Part shown: in pieces, positions 9,459 through 18,277 of the stretch | How the letters are laid out: each line of letters opens with the position of its first letter | How positions within the stretch are numbered: the stretch's first letter is position 1 | Assembly: GCA_943846745.1 (NCBI GenBank) | Contig: OX044360.1 | Location: 1,116,001 to 1,180,000, forward strand | Length of the DNA stretch: 64,000 nt | Direction: 5' to 3' | From: Opacimonas sp002292215 | Lineage (GTDB): Bacteria > Pseudomonadota > Gammaproteobacteria > Enterobacterales > Alteromonadaceae | The notes under the pieces: model-generated | Told to the model about the DNA's origin: nothing | What the model saw: the letters and a program-made list of their open reading frames with translations, nothing else | The model's database searches: none | Program-made: the position numbers and the translations under genes

Positions 9459-10178
9459 ATGAGTACAGTGACGAATCCATTACAAGCGTGTAATGACGTA
9501 TTTTTTCGACCAGGTAGTGTGTTTGAGGCACTAAAACAGCATAACAATTGGTCTTGGCTACCGTTTGTAATTGTGGTTGTGATGGCAATCTTACCAAACT
9601 ATTTATATTTTACTACGGTTGATCCTGTCTGGTATGTTGAACATTTATTAGCAAACTCACCTGACTTTGCCGACCTTAGCCCAGCCGAATTAGACGGGAT
9701 GCGCGATCTTATTCCCGTTGAATCAATGGGTACGTGGGGAGCGTTAGGTGGCCTAGTCGGTTTAACTATTATTAACGCAATCATTGCTGTGTATTTTAAT
9801 CTTGTTACCAAATCAGATGAAGAAAACCTCAATGGCTTTACCGATTGGTATGGCGCTACTTGGTGGATGGGCATGCCGGTAGTGATTGGCTCTTTGATTT
9901 CCATTGTCATGATTTTATTAAGTAATGATGGAACCAACCAAATGCCACTCAGTATCGTTTCATCAACTTCTCTGGCACATATTTTTGGTTTAGATATCTC
10001 ATCAACATGGTTTGGCTTAGCCAATGCCTTTAGATTAGAATCACTTTTATCTATCTATATTGGCGCTGCTGCAATAGGGTCATGGACTAATTTTGCGTGG
10101 AACAAAAGCGTATTATTGTCGGCACTACCGACGATTATTATCTACAGCATTTGGGCTATCGTGATTGTTATTGGTTAA
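9459..10178 (+). CDS. YIP1-family membrane protein
   Basis: A 239-residue inner-membrane protein with about five hydrophobic segments (near residues 30-50, 90-115, 135-160, 190-210 and 215-238). The N-terminal pattern, a short soluble stretch ending in a PGSVFEAL-like motif before the first membrane segment, is typical of bacterial Yip1-domain proteins. It stands alone between divergent and convergent neighbours. A GATAAAGGAAAA ribosome site precedes the ATG. The function of the bacterial family is not established. Confidence 0.75.
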   Translation: MSTVTNPLQACNDVFFRPGSVFEALKQHNNWSWLPFVIVVVMAILPNYLYFTTVDPVWYVEHLLANSPDFADLSPAELDGMRDLIPVESMGTWGALGGLVGLTIINAIIAVYFNLVTKSDEENLNGFTDWYGATWWMGMPVVIGSLISIVMILLSNDGTNQMPLSIVSSTSLAHIFGLDISSTWFGLANAFRLESLLSIYIGAAAIGSWTNFAWNKSVLLSALPTIIIYSIWAIVIVIG

Positions 10179-10197
10179 TCATAGGTAATGAAATGTA

Positions 10198-10225
10198 GAC
10201 TCAGCCAACCTAATTGCGCTGAGTC
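10198..10225 (+). terminator. Hairpin between the YIP1 gene and a convergent DUF3025 gene
   Basis: A perfect eight-base stem (GACTCAGC with GCTGAGTC) with a 12-base loop follows the YIP1 stop by about 20 bases. The T tract after it is short, so it is a probable rather than a strong terminator. Confidence 0.55.
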
Positions 10226-10264
10226 TTAATCATTTTAGGACGACGTTGTTTTATCACACACCAT

Positions 10265-11062
10265 TTACTTATTCTTATTTATACGCTTAGGTCTAAAATA
10301 TTCAGTATTGGCATAAAAACCTGCATCTTGCTTGCCCCACCAGCCGGGGATCCCTAAAAAAGGTATGGGCGGTAATTTGTTCGCAAAAAAAGCGTCATCA
10401 ACACGTCGCGCTAACAATGCATCAAGTAATGCGACTTGCAAACTTGGTCGTTGTACAAAAAAACCATCTTGCACTTCAATCCCTACCCATTTACCGGTTA
10501 ACCCAATATGCGGATTAAGCAGCATTTCCAAATTAGCATGCCCAAATACAAATGCATCAACTTGATGTCCCCACTGCTGTTTATTTTCCACTAATGCCGA
10601 TTGCCATTGATGTTGCAGTAATTGCTGCGGAACCGGACTATTGGCGGTATGCGCAATAATGACACCACATTCATCAAAATGCGTAATGTGATCTCGGACC
10701 TTTCCTCTTGGCAGTGCGCCATGTTTGGCGATATAGGCAATATGCAATTGATTTAAGCGTTGCTTAGTGCGCGGAAATTGATGCCAAATGGCGGCATTAA
10801 ACGCATCATGCCAATTACGTCGAGTCGGAATCGACTGAGTTTGATGAATAAACCCTTCATAACCTAATGTTTCAAGTAACATTCCTGCTTCACTTGCGGT
10901 CTCAGGATCAGTAATAAAGCGCATAGGACCTGGCGCCAATTCATTTAAATCATCAGCTGTTGGCCATGACGATAATTCGTTAAACGGCACGACGCTAAAT
11001 AACGAAGTAAAAACAGGGTGATGACGGTATGAGTACAGTTGTGATAATGAATCTAAAGACAT
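10265..11062 (-). CDS. DUF3025 domain-containing protein
   Basis: A soluble 265-residue protein matching the DUF3025 family of proteobacteria, recognised by the segment RNWHDAFNAAIWHQFPRTK and by the C-terminal IPGWWGKQDAGFY motif. No signal peptide or membrane segment is seen. It is divergent from the M28 peptidase gene and convergent with the YIP1 gene, so it is probably monocistronic. The function of the family is unknown. Confidence 0.8.
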   Translation of the reverse strand: MSLDSLSQLYSYRHHPVFTSLFSVVPFNELSSWPTADDLNELAPGPMRFITDPETASEAGMLLETLGYEGFIHQTQSIPTRRNWHDAFNAAIWHQFPRTKQRLNQLHIAYIAKHGALPRGKVRDHITHFDECGVIIAHTANSPVPQQLLQHQWQSALVENKQQWGHQVDAFVFGHANLEMLLNPHIGLTGKWVGIEVQDGFFVQRPSLQVALLDALLARRVDDAFFANKLPPIPFLGIPGWWGKQDAGFYANTEYFRPKRINKNK

Positions 11063-11136
11063 AATTAAGGGGTCGTTGCATCTATTTATGGTTTGCTTAT
11101 ACTATGATCGTATTTTACAACAATAAGAGTCATAAC

Positions 11137-12810
11137 ATGAATAAAAAATATTGGGCTGGAAGCCTAGCAGCATGTGCTGCATTTACTCTACTCGGCTGCG
11201 TCCAACCGACACAGCAGACAGTGACCACAGCTGCGACTCAAAACACGCCGGTAGTTGCTGATAATTTTGCCGAAATGTATGCTAGCCTAAATGGCGATGT
11301 GATTAAACAGCATGCAAAAATACTCGCATCAGATGAATTTGAAGGACGTTTACCGACAACCATTGGTGAGAAAAAGACACTCGATTACATCATTAACAAC
11401 TTAAAAAAATTTGGTGTGGAACCAGGCAATGGTGATAGTTACTTACAAGAAGTGGCGTTAATGCAGATCACCGCATCACCAGATGCACAATTACAAATAG
11501 CTGAGCATACCTTTGACTACAAAACCGATATGGTCGTAAGCTCTAAACGTGAACAAGCGCAAATTGATCTCACGGATTCAGAGCTGGTGTTTGTTGGCTA
11601 TGGCGTAAATGCACCTGAATATGACTGGAATGATTACGCCGGACTGGATGTGGCAGGTAAAACCGTCGTGATCTTAGTTAACGATCCGGGTTTTGAAAAT
11701 CCAGATAGTGGCAAATTCCAAGGTTCAACCATGACGTATTATGGCCGTTGGAGTTATAAATATGAAGAAGCCAGTCGCCAAGGTGCAGCAGCAGCATTAA
11801 TTGTGCATGAAACCGCCCCAGCATCTTATGGCTGGTCAGTTGTTGCGAATAGCTGGTCGGGTCCCCAATACGGCTTAGTTTCAGATGACCAAGGTGCATC
11901 GCGCGTTGCTGTAGAGGGCTGGTTAACATTAGAAGCGGCGCAACAGGTCTTTGCCTCTGCCGGTAGAGATTTTGCAACCGAAAAAGCTAAAGCACTGCAA
12001 GGACCTTATCATACTGCGATGGGGATTACCGCTTCAACTACCGTTAACAACGAGTTTGAAAAGTCCAAAAGCTACAATGTACTGGCGACAGTGAAAGGCT
12101 CTGAATTACCTGACGAACATGTCATTTTCACAGCTCACTGGGATCACTTAGGTAAAGACGAATCTCTTGACGGTGATCAAATCTATAATGGTTTTCATGA
12201 TAATGCGACCGGAACAGCTGCGGCATTAGAAATGGCCAGAGCATTTGCACAATCCACACCGGCACCGAAACGTTCAGTGAGCTTTTTGATTGTTACAGCA
12301 GAGGAACAAGGCTTACTTGGTTCTAAGTACTATGCTAACAACCCTATCATTCCACTGAATAAAACCGTTGCAAACATTAATATGGATGCACTGAACGTGC
12401 TTGGTAAAACCAAAGACATCGCGGTCGTTGGCATGGGTAAATCCGATCTGGAAGCAAATCTGAAAATTGCAGCAGACAAACAAGAACGCGTATTAGCCCA
12501 AGAAGGTAGCCCTGAGGCGGGATATTATTATCGTTCAGACCATTTTAGTTTCGCCAAGCAAGGTGTACCTGCGTTATATGCTGATGGTGGAAATATTCCC
12601 TTTGATGAAGCAACGGCTGCATATCGTAAAAGAATTAACGTGATCGTCCGAGGTTGTTACCATCAAGTCTGTGATCAGTATCGAGATAGTTTTGATTTTT
12701 TAGGCATTGAACAAGACGCACGCTTATTATTTGATGTCGGTTATCAAGTCGCTAATGGAGATAAATGGCCACAATGGTCTGCGACTAGCGAGTTCCAACG
12801 TCAGCCATAA
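11137..12810 (+). CDS. M28-family metallopeptidase lipoprotein
   Basis: An exported zinc aminopeptidase. The reading frame is open from 11104, but the start is best placed at 11137, because this gives a lysine-rich signal peptide ending in the lipobox LLGC (Cys about 21 of the mature start). A protease-associated domain lies around residues 140-290. The M28 zinc ligands are visible as TAHWDHLG, HDNATGTAA, TAEEQG, NMDAL and RSDHFSF. The length of 557 residues matches the PA-domain M28 group, and the protein probably sits in the outer or inner membrane as a lipoprotein facing the periplasm or medium. Confidence 0.88.
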   Translation: MNKKYWAGSLAACAAFTLLGCVQPTQQTVTTAATQNTPVVADNFAEMYASLNGDVIKQHAKILASDEFEGRLPTTIGEKKTLDYIINNLKKFGVEPGNGDSYLQEVALMQITASPDAQLQIAEHTFDYKTDMVVSSKREQAQIDLTDSELVFVGYGVNAPEYDWNDYAGLDVAGKTVVILVNDPGFENPDSGKFQGSTMTYYGRWSYKYEEASRQGAAAALIVHETAPASYGWSVVANSWSGPQYGLVSDDQGASRVAVEGWLTLEAAQQVFASAGRDFATEKAKALQGPYHTAMGITASTTVNNEFEKSKSYNVLATVKGSELPDEHVIFTAHWDHLGKDESLDGDQIYNGFHDNATGTAAALEMARAFAQSTPAPKRSVSFLIVTAEEQGLLGSKYYANNPIIPLNKTVANINMDALNVLGKTKDIAVVGMGKSDLEANLKIAADKQERVLAQEGSPEAGYYYRSDHFSFAKQGVPALYADGGNIPFDEATAAYRKRINVIVRGCYHQVCDQYRDSFDFLGIEQDARLLFDVGYQVANGDKWPQWSATSEFQRQP

Positions 12811-12860
12811 TGTGCTGTTTTTATCACCAAAAATGAATATTTGGCATGCTTGATTTAAAA

Positions 12861-12896
12861 AAAGCATCGGTAATGAAGATTTTCCGGTGCTTTTTT
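12861..12896 (+). terminator. Rho-independent terminator after the M28 peptidase gene
   Basis: Ten-base arms (AAAGCATCGG at 12861-12870 and CCGGTGCTTT at 12884-12893, one G-T pair) are followed by a T run, about 50 bases after the stop. Confidence 0.8.
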
Positions 12897-13086
12897 ATAT
12901 CTTAGACTCATTTATGCTTGCAATTTCCATGTAAAATGGCACAGTTAGTCCCGTAGCGAATTAAAAAATAAAACCAACATATTTCGCACACCTAAATGCA
13001 CCTCCCTCTCTCTTTTTATTTTAAATTCAGAGAAACGACAGACAGTGTAAGCCATTTAAAACTAGTCAACAGAGAGAACCAATTAT

Positions 13087-14760
13087 ATGTGTGGTATTTT
13101 CGGGATCCTGGACATCAAATCAGATGTTGCAGAATTACGCACGCAAGCCCTAGAGCTTTCCAAATTACTTCGTCATCGCGGCCCAGACTGGTCTGGGATT
13201 TGGAATAATGATAAAGCAATTTTATGCCACGAACGTCTCGCTATTGTAGACGTCGATACCGGCGCTCAGCCACTCATCTCCAGTAATGGCAAACAAGCCC
13301 TAGCGGTCAATGGCGAAATATATAATCACAAAGCGCTAGCTGATGAATATGCAGCAGATTATGACTTTGCAACTAAATCAGATTGTGAAGTGATCATACC
13401 GTTATATCAGCGTTTTGGACCGGAGTTTATTGATAAGCTTGAAGGTATGTTTGCGTTTGTCATTTATGATGAAACGAATAACACTTACCTCATTGCACGT
13501 GACCATATCGGTATTATTCCGTTATACACAGGTTACGATGAGAATGGTAATTTCTACGTTGCTTCAGAAATGAAAGCGCTTGTACCTGTTTGTAAAACAG
13601 TTTCAGAATTCCCACCTGGACACTATTTAGATAGTTCGACAGGTAAATTAGTTAAATATTATCAGCGTGACTGGATGAGTTATGACGCTGTTAAAGACAA
13701 TGAAACCAATTTAGAAGATTTAAAAGCAGCATTTGAAAAAGCCGTTAAGTCTCACCTTATGTCTGATGTACCCTACGCGGTATTATTATCAGGCGGATTG
13801 GATTCGTCATTAGTCTCTGCTGTTGCCGCTCAATACGTAGCAAAACGTGTTGAAGATGGCGATCAAAGTGATGCATGGTGGCCTCGTCTGCACTCTTTCG
13901 CAGTGGGTCTTGAAGGTGCGCCAGATTTACTCGCCGCCAAAAAAGTAGCCGATATGATTGGTACAGTGCACCATGAAGTGCACTTTACGATCCAAGAAGG
14001 CTTGGATGCTATTCGTGATGTTATCTATTATCTAGAAACATATGACACGACGACTATCCGTGCAGCCACCCCAATGTATCTAATGACTCGTAAAATCAAA
14101 GCGATGGGCATCAAAATGGTTCTTTCCGGAGAAGGTGCTGATGAGATATTTGGTGGTTATTTATATTTCCATAAAGCGCCTAACGCGAAAGAATTCCACG
14201 AAGAAACAGTGCGTAAACTTGACCGCTTGCATATGTTCGATTGTGCTCGTGCAAACAAATCAACTTCCGCATGGGGTGTTGAAGCGCGTGTACCATTCTT
14301 AGATAAAGAATTTATCGATGTTGCTATGCGTCTAAATCCAAAAGATAAAATGTGTGTTGATGGTAAGATGGAGAAATGGATCTTACGTAAAGCGTTTGAT
14401 GACAACACTTACCTACCGGATGAAGTCTTATGGCGTCAAAAAGAACAATTTGGTGACGGTGTTGGGTATTCTTGGATTGACTCAATTCGGGAATTTGTTG
14501 AAGAACAAGTGAGCGATCAACAGTTAGCCAATGCGGGTTTCCGTTTCCCAATTAATACGCCAGATACGAAAGAAGGTTATTTCTACCGTACTATTTTCGA
14601 AGGTTACTTCCCGCAAGAGTCAGCGGCTCAATGTGTGCCTAGTGGTAAATCTATCGCTTGTTCAACCGTTGAAGCACTAGAGTGGGATGAAAGCTTTAAA
14701 AACAACGCCGATCCTTCTGGTCGTTCGATGAAAGACGTACATAAAAACCAAGAGCAATAA
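13087..14760 (+). CDS. asnB: Asparagine synthetase B (glutamine-hydrolysing)
   Basis: Makes asparagine from aspartate, glutamine and ATP. The class II glutamine amidotransferase domain begins directly with MCGIFG, so Cys2 becomes the N-terminal nucleophile; the synthetase domain carries the pyrophosphate loop SGGLDS near residues 235-240. The length of 557 residues is close to E. coli AsnB (554). The start is fixed by the catalytic cysteine, and a GAGAGAA ribosome site lies upstream. It stands alone between a terminator and a convergent gene. Confidence 0.97.
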   Translation: MCGIFGILDIKSDVAELRTQALELSKLLRHRGPDWSGIWNNDKAILCHERLAIVDVDTGAQPLISSNGKQALAVNGEIYNHKALADEYAADYDFATKSDCEVIIPLYQRFGPEFIDKLEGMFAFVIYDETNNTYLIARDHIGIIPLYTGYDENGNFYVASEMKALVPVCKTVSEFPPGHYLDSSTGKLVKYYQRDWMSYDAVKDNETNLEDLKAAFEKAVKSHLMSDVPYAVLLSGGLDSSLVSAVAAQYVAKRVEDGDQSDAWWPRLHSFAVGLEGAPDLLAAKKVADMIGTVHHEVHFTIQEGLDAIRDVIYYLETYDTTTIRAATPMYLMTRKIKAMGIKMVLSGEGADEIFGGYLYFHKAPNAKEFHEETVRKLDRLHMFDCARANKSTSAWGVEARVPFLDKEFIDVAMRLNPKDKMCVDGKMEKWILRKAFDDNTYLPDEVLWRQKEQFGDGVGYSWIDSIREFVEEQVSDQQLANAGFRFPINTPDTKEGYFYRTIFEGYFPQESAAQCVPSGKSIACSTVEALEWDESFKNNADPSGRSMKDVHKNQEQ

Positions 14761-14772
14761 TTGCTTAAACAC

Positions 14773-15654
14773 TCATGGGTTGATTTGGTACCACAATGCC
14801 TTATCAGCCAATGGCGTGTTGATTGGTAGTAAAGGGTTTTTAAGCGTCAGCAATGTACGCTTATTTAGCCCCAACTGCTGCAACATATCTAGATACGTTA
14901 CATTAAATAGTTTATCAAACGAACCATCTGCTACAGCCATCTCCAATCCTGTCGTTAATAACCTCCCTAATATCACATCACGCTGATTCACAAAAAAGTA
15001 CGTTGCCGCAGGGTATTGTAGGACAAAGTTTGGTTCAATCAACAATGCTTTAGTGAGTTCAGGTTGAGCAAGCTCGCCAAATACTTCAATAATAGAACGC
15101 GGAAACATATCCGCTTGTTTACGATGCATAATGGTAAAGGCTTCATCATAATTTGTCGCACTGACAACATTAAATCCATTTGCTTGTAAAATTTTTAGAT
15201 CAGGCCAATCCATACCTTGCACAGCATAGTTATCTCGTAATTTTGAGCTTTCGAGTTGCGACAATTTTTCCGGATTAACTAATAATACGCGCCATCCAAT
15301 CAAGCCTTTATAAAGTGGGATCCGGATCGGTAAAAAGTCTTCCTCGCGTTTATCATCCGTCATCGCCCACACAACGTTGACCGTTCGGTTATTACTGAGC
15401 AACTTAAACGCTTTCCCTTGCAATAATACATCATTAGATTCAACAAGCTCATAGCGCACACCCGTTTTTTGTAAAGCTAGCTCTAATACATCAACAATAT
15501 ATTGAGCATGAATACTATTTTGTACCGGTTGTTTAGGGTAGTTAATGGTCCAGACTGCGGCAAAACTGAAGCTAGAGAAAAACCCGAGTAAGACAGTGCT
15601 TATCACGTAGATACGGCGACATGAAGACTGACAACATGAATAAAAACTGCGCAT
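14773..15654 (-). CDS. Periplasmic solute-binding protein (family 3-like)
   Basis: A 293-residue secreted protein with an N-terminal hydrophobic signal segment (about residues 15-33, ending SFA-AVW). The rest resembles bacterial extracellular solute-binding proteins of family 3 in size and in the segment NYDEAFTIMHRKQADMFPRS, which corresponds to the ligand-cleft region. No ABC permease or ATPase gene is nearby, so it is an orphan. It may bind a small ligand for signalling or for a remote transporter; the ligand cannot be read from sequence. Confidence 0.65.
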   Translation of the reverse strand: MRSFYSCCQSSCRRIYVISTVLLGFFSSFSFAAVWTINYPKQPVQNSIHAQYIVDVLELALQKTGVRYELVESNDVLLQGKAFKLLSNNRTVNVVWAMTDDKREEDFLPIRIPLYKGLIGWRVLLVNPEKLSQLESSKLRDNYAVQGMDWPDLKILQANGFNVVSATNYDEAFTIMHRKQADMFPRSIIEVFGELAQPELTKALLIEPNFVLQYPAATYFFVNQRDVILGRLLTTGLEMAVADGSFDKLFNVTYLDMLQQLGLNKRTLLTLKNPLLPINTPLADKALWYQINP

Positions 15655-15709
15655 AGGAACCTAATTCAAGACAGAGGTGAAGTAAGTTAACTGTAACAGT
15701 AATCGTAAT

Positions 15710-16393
15710 TTATTCAATCCCAATAAATTTATGGGTCTGTAAAGATAAGCGCCAGTTATGTTTGATACAGGTAGCGACTGCTAATTCTGTTGCTCGTGCC
15801 TGTTGCGAAATGGGCTGTAAGTAAATCAAGGTATCATCCGTTACTGGACATTCGACCAATAGCGCCTGCAATTCATCCACGTGTTTTTGCATGGCAATCG
15901 CATGTTTGATTTCATTCGCACGAGCCATCACCTGTGGCAATATGGGAAATTTACCTGGCATATTAATTTTCGGTGAAACCGTAACAAACACATCTTTATG
16001 GCACAACAAAGCAAACGTACCACTGGTTTCAATTTGTACACTCCAACCTTGTGCCAGTAACTCAGTGGTTAACGGTAATAGATCGTGCATCGCCGGTTCC
16101 CCTCCGGTAATCACAATATGCCTAGCTTGATAACCACGTTTACTATACTCGTCTAAGAATCCAGCAACGCTCATATAAGCATGCGTGGGTGCCTCTGCAT
16201 TTTTTTCACGCAACTGAGTCACCGTAATAATATCTTCATTCGCAACTGGCCAAGTATGTTGCGTATCACACCATGGACAACCAACAGGACAACCTTGTAG
16301 CCTTAAAAAGACCGAAGGCACACCGGTAAATCGACCTTCTCCTTGAATAGATTCAAAGATTTCATTGACCGGGTATTGAACGGTTGCTGACAT
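15710..16393 (-). CDS. queE: 7-carboxy-7-deazaguanine synthase
   Basis: A radical SAM enzyme that converts carboxytetrahydropterin to 7-carboxy-7-deazaguanine in the preQ0/queuosine pathway. The cluster-binding CxxxCxxC motif is at C35, C39 and C42 (GCPVGCPWCDT), and a GGEP motif follows. The length of 227 residues fits the gammaproteobacterial form. It is transcribed divergently from queC, the next enzyme in the same pathway, over 104 bases that must contain both promoters. Confidence 0.95.
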   Translation of the reverse strand: MSATVQYPVNEIFESIQGEGRFTGVPSVFLRLQGCPVGCPWCDTQHTWPVANEDIITVTQLREKNAEAPTHAYMSVAGFLDEYSKRGYQARHIVITGGEPAMHDLLPLTTELLAQGWSVQIETSGTFALLCHKDVFVTVSPKINMPGKFPILPQVMARANEIKHAIAMQKHVDELQALLVECPVTDDTLIYLQPISQQARATELAVATCIKHNWRLSLQTHKFIGIE

Positions 16394-16497
16394 AGTAGAC
16401 CCTTAAATAGTAGAAAACGTAACACTAGCATTGGAGAAGTGAGCATAATACATTAAAATAGCGGCATAAAAAAATCATTCACTACACATGGCGATTT

Positions 16498-17184
16498 ATG
16501 ACGATGACAATCCCTTCAATTAAGAAAAAAGCAGTACTCATTTATTCCGGTGGAATGGATTCTTTCACCTTATTGCATCATATTTTGGCTTCAGGTTTAG
16601 CGCGTTCAGATATTGCCGCATTGACGTTTAATTATGGCCAAAAACATGTCAAAGAAGTCGAATATGCAAAGCATGTGTGTGCTGAATTAGGTATCGAGCA
16701 TAAGGTTGTTGATATCAGCGCGATTAATTCATTGTTAGGCGGCTCATCATTAACTGACGACATAGCGATCCCTGAAGGGCATTATGAAGCTGATAATATG
16801 AAATCCACAGTCGTGCCTAACCGAAATATGATTTTACTATCCCTTGCCATTGCCTATGCAGTGTCACTTGAAGCCGACACGGTGTATTACGGCGCGCATA
16901 GCGGTGATCATGCAATTTATCCAGATTGTCGACCTGAGTTTGTACAAAAAATGGATGAAGTCAGTCGCATCGCTAACTTTCAACCTGTTGCTATTAGTAC
17001 GCCTTTTGTTGATATGAGTAAAATTGATATCTTGGCCCGAGGCATGGATCTCGGTTTAGATTACACGCATACTTGGACCTGCTATAACGGTCGGGAAAAA
17101 GCGTGTGGTAAATGTGGTGCTTGCGTTGAACGACTTGAAGCGTTTAGCAGCAATCAACAAGTCGATCCTATCCCTTACGAGTAG
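16498..17184 (+). CDS. queC: 7-cyano-7-deazaguanine synthase
   Basis: An ATP-dependent enzyme that converts 7-carboxy-7-deazaguanine to preQ0. The PP-loop SGGMDS lies at residues 17-22 and the zinc-binding cysteines (CYNGREKACGKCGAC) near the C-terminus. The length is 228 residues. Two ATGs, at 16498 and 16504, are possible starts and no clear ribosome site decides between them. Divergent from queE. Confidence 0.95.
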   Translation: MTMTIPSIKKKAVLIYSGGMDSFTLLHHILASGLARSDIAALTFNYGQKHVKEVEYAKHVCAELGIEHKVVDISAINSLLGGSSLTDDIAIPEGHYEADNMKSTVVPNRNMILLSLAIAYAVSLEADTVYYGAHSGDHAIYPDCRPEFVQKMDEVSRIANFQPVAISTPFVDMSKIDILARGMDLGLDYTHTWTCYNGREKACGKCGACVERLEAFSSNQQVDPIPYE

Positions 17185-17218
17185 TAAATAATTGCGCTAA
17201 TGCATTTTACTTTGTGCA

Positions 17219-18145
17219 TTAGCGTCGTTGTGATTCAGAAACAAAATGACTCAGTTCTTTGATTAAATGCCGCAATACGGGATTGAGTCGCGTGTTTTTT
17301 CCATTCATGACAAACAGCTCATGCTCAAACGGAAATAGTTCTCCTCCCCCAATTGGCACTAATCCTAATGCCACACCTTGTTCTTTTGCCATATAATCGG
17401 GTAGTAAACCGACATATTCTCCCGTCATGATCGCCGCCATACAGACATCAAATGAATCAGAAAATGTTTGGATCGTCATGCGAGCGTTATCATTAATATA
17501 ATTTGAGGAAGACAAACCTGAAATACCGATCGCAGGATAGTCTTCAATATTGATAGAACTGGGCAACTCGTCTTTATACTTGGCTAAAGGATGAGACGGT
17601 GCACAATATAAACGACCATTAAACGTTGTCCCTGTAGGATGAAAAACGACCGATTCAGGCTTCACCATGTCATAAGTTGCGAGCACTAAGTGGCACTCAC
17701 CCGACAAAGCAACATGCTCCACTTCATTGTATAAACGATTTTGGATATTAATATGGATATCATCGAATTTTTTCATCGTAGATTTGACGGCTCTACTGAC
17801 CCCTAAGTGCACAGACAGAGGTAAACCTGACATCAAGACCAATGTCACATGACCCGAATAATCATCATGGAGGTTTTTCAGATTGAAGACAAAGTTATCA
17901 AACGCATTAAAAATACGTTTGGTTTCTTGGTAAACGACCTCACCTTCTTTCGTAATTTGAAAGCCTCCGCGACCGTGGTGACATAAGATCAAATCGAGGC
18001 GTTCTTCTAATTTTTTGATAGCTGCGCTGATATTGGGGCGTTGCATCCGTAAAACTGGCTCAGCGGCTGTAAATCCGTTACACGAAGCTACCGCATAAAA
18101 AACCCGAAGTAATTTAATATCGGATTCTTGCAAGCGACTAAGCAT
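17219..18145 (-). CDS. LysR-family transcriptional regulator
   Basis: A 308-residue regulator with an N-terminal winged helix-turn-helix (about residues 5-65, including the VLRMQRPNISAAIKKLEERL recognition region) and a periplasmic-binding-protein-like effector domain. It lies alone, convergent with queC and in line with the MATE-uvrB genes after a 132-base gap. No divergently transcribed target gene is adjacent, so its regulon and effector are not indicated. Confidence 0.88.
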   Translation of the reverse strand: MLSRLQESDIKLLRVFYAVASCNGFTAAEPVLRMQRPNISAAIKKLEERLDLILCHHGRGGFQITKEGEVVYQETKRIFNAFDNFVFNLKNLHDDYSGHVTLVLMSGLPLSVHLGVSRAVKSTMKKFDDIHINIQNRLYNEVEHVALSGECHLVLATYDMVKPESVVFHPTGTTFNGRLYCAPSHPLAKYKDELPSSINIEDYPAIGISGLSSSNYINDNARMTIQTFSDSFDVCMAAIMTGEYVGLLPDYMAKEQGVALGLVPIGGGELFPFEHELFVMNGKNTRLNPVLRHLIKELSHFVSESQRR

Positions 18146-18277
18146 AAATGTACCTTAGGTTAACTCTATTGTTTAGGTATGAATTGCAATACCATAAAGC
18201 TTAGTCTAGATTACCTAGTGTGCAAGTTTATTACTTTATCACCTACCCGTATTATACGAATAGCTTAGTGAACTCAA

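Noticed and set aside
12996..13208. 70-codon frame overlapping the asnB start
   Set aside because: It is a different frame of the asnB leader and first codons, and the MCGIFG start of AsnB is certain.
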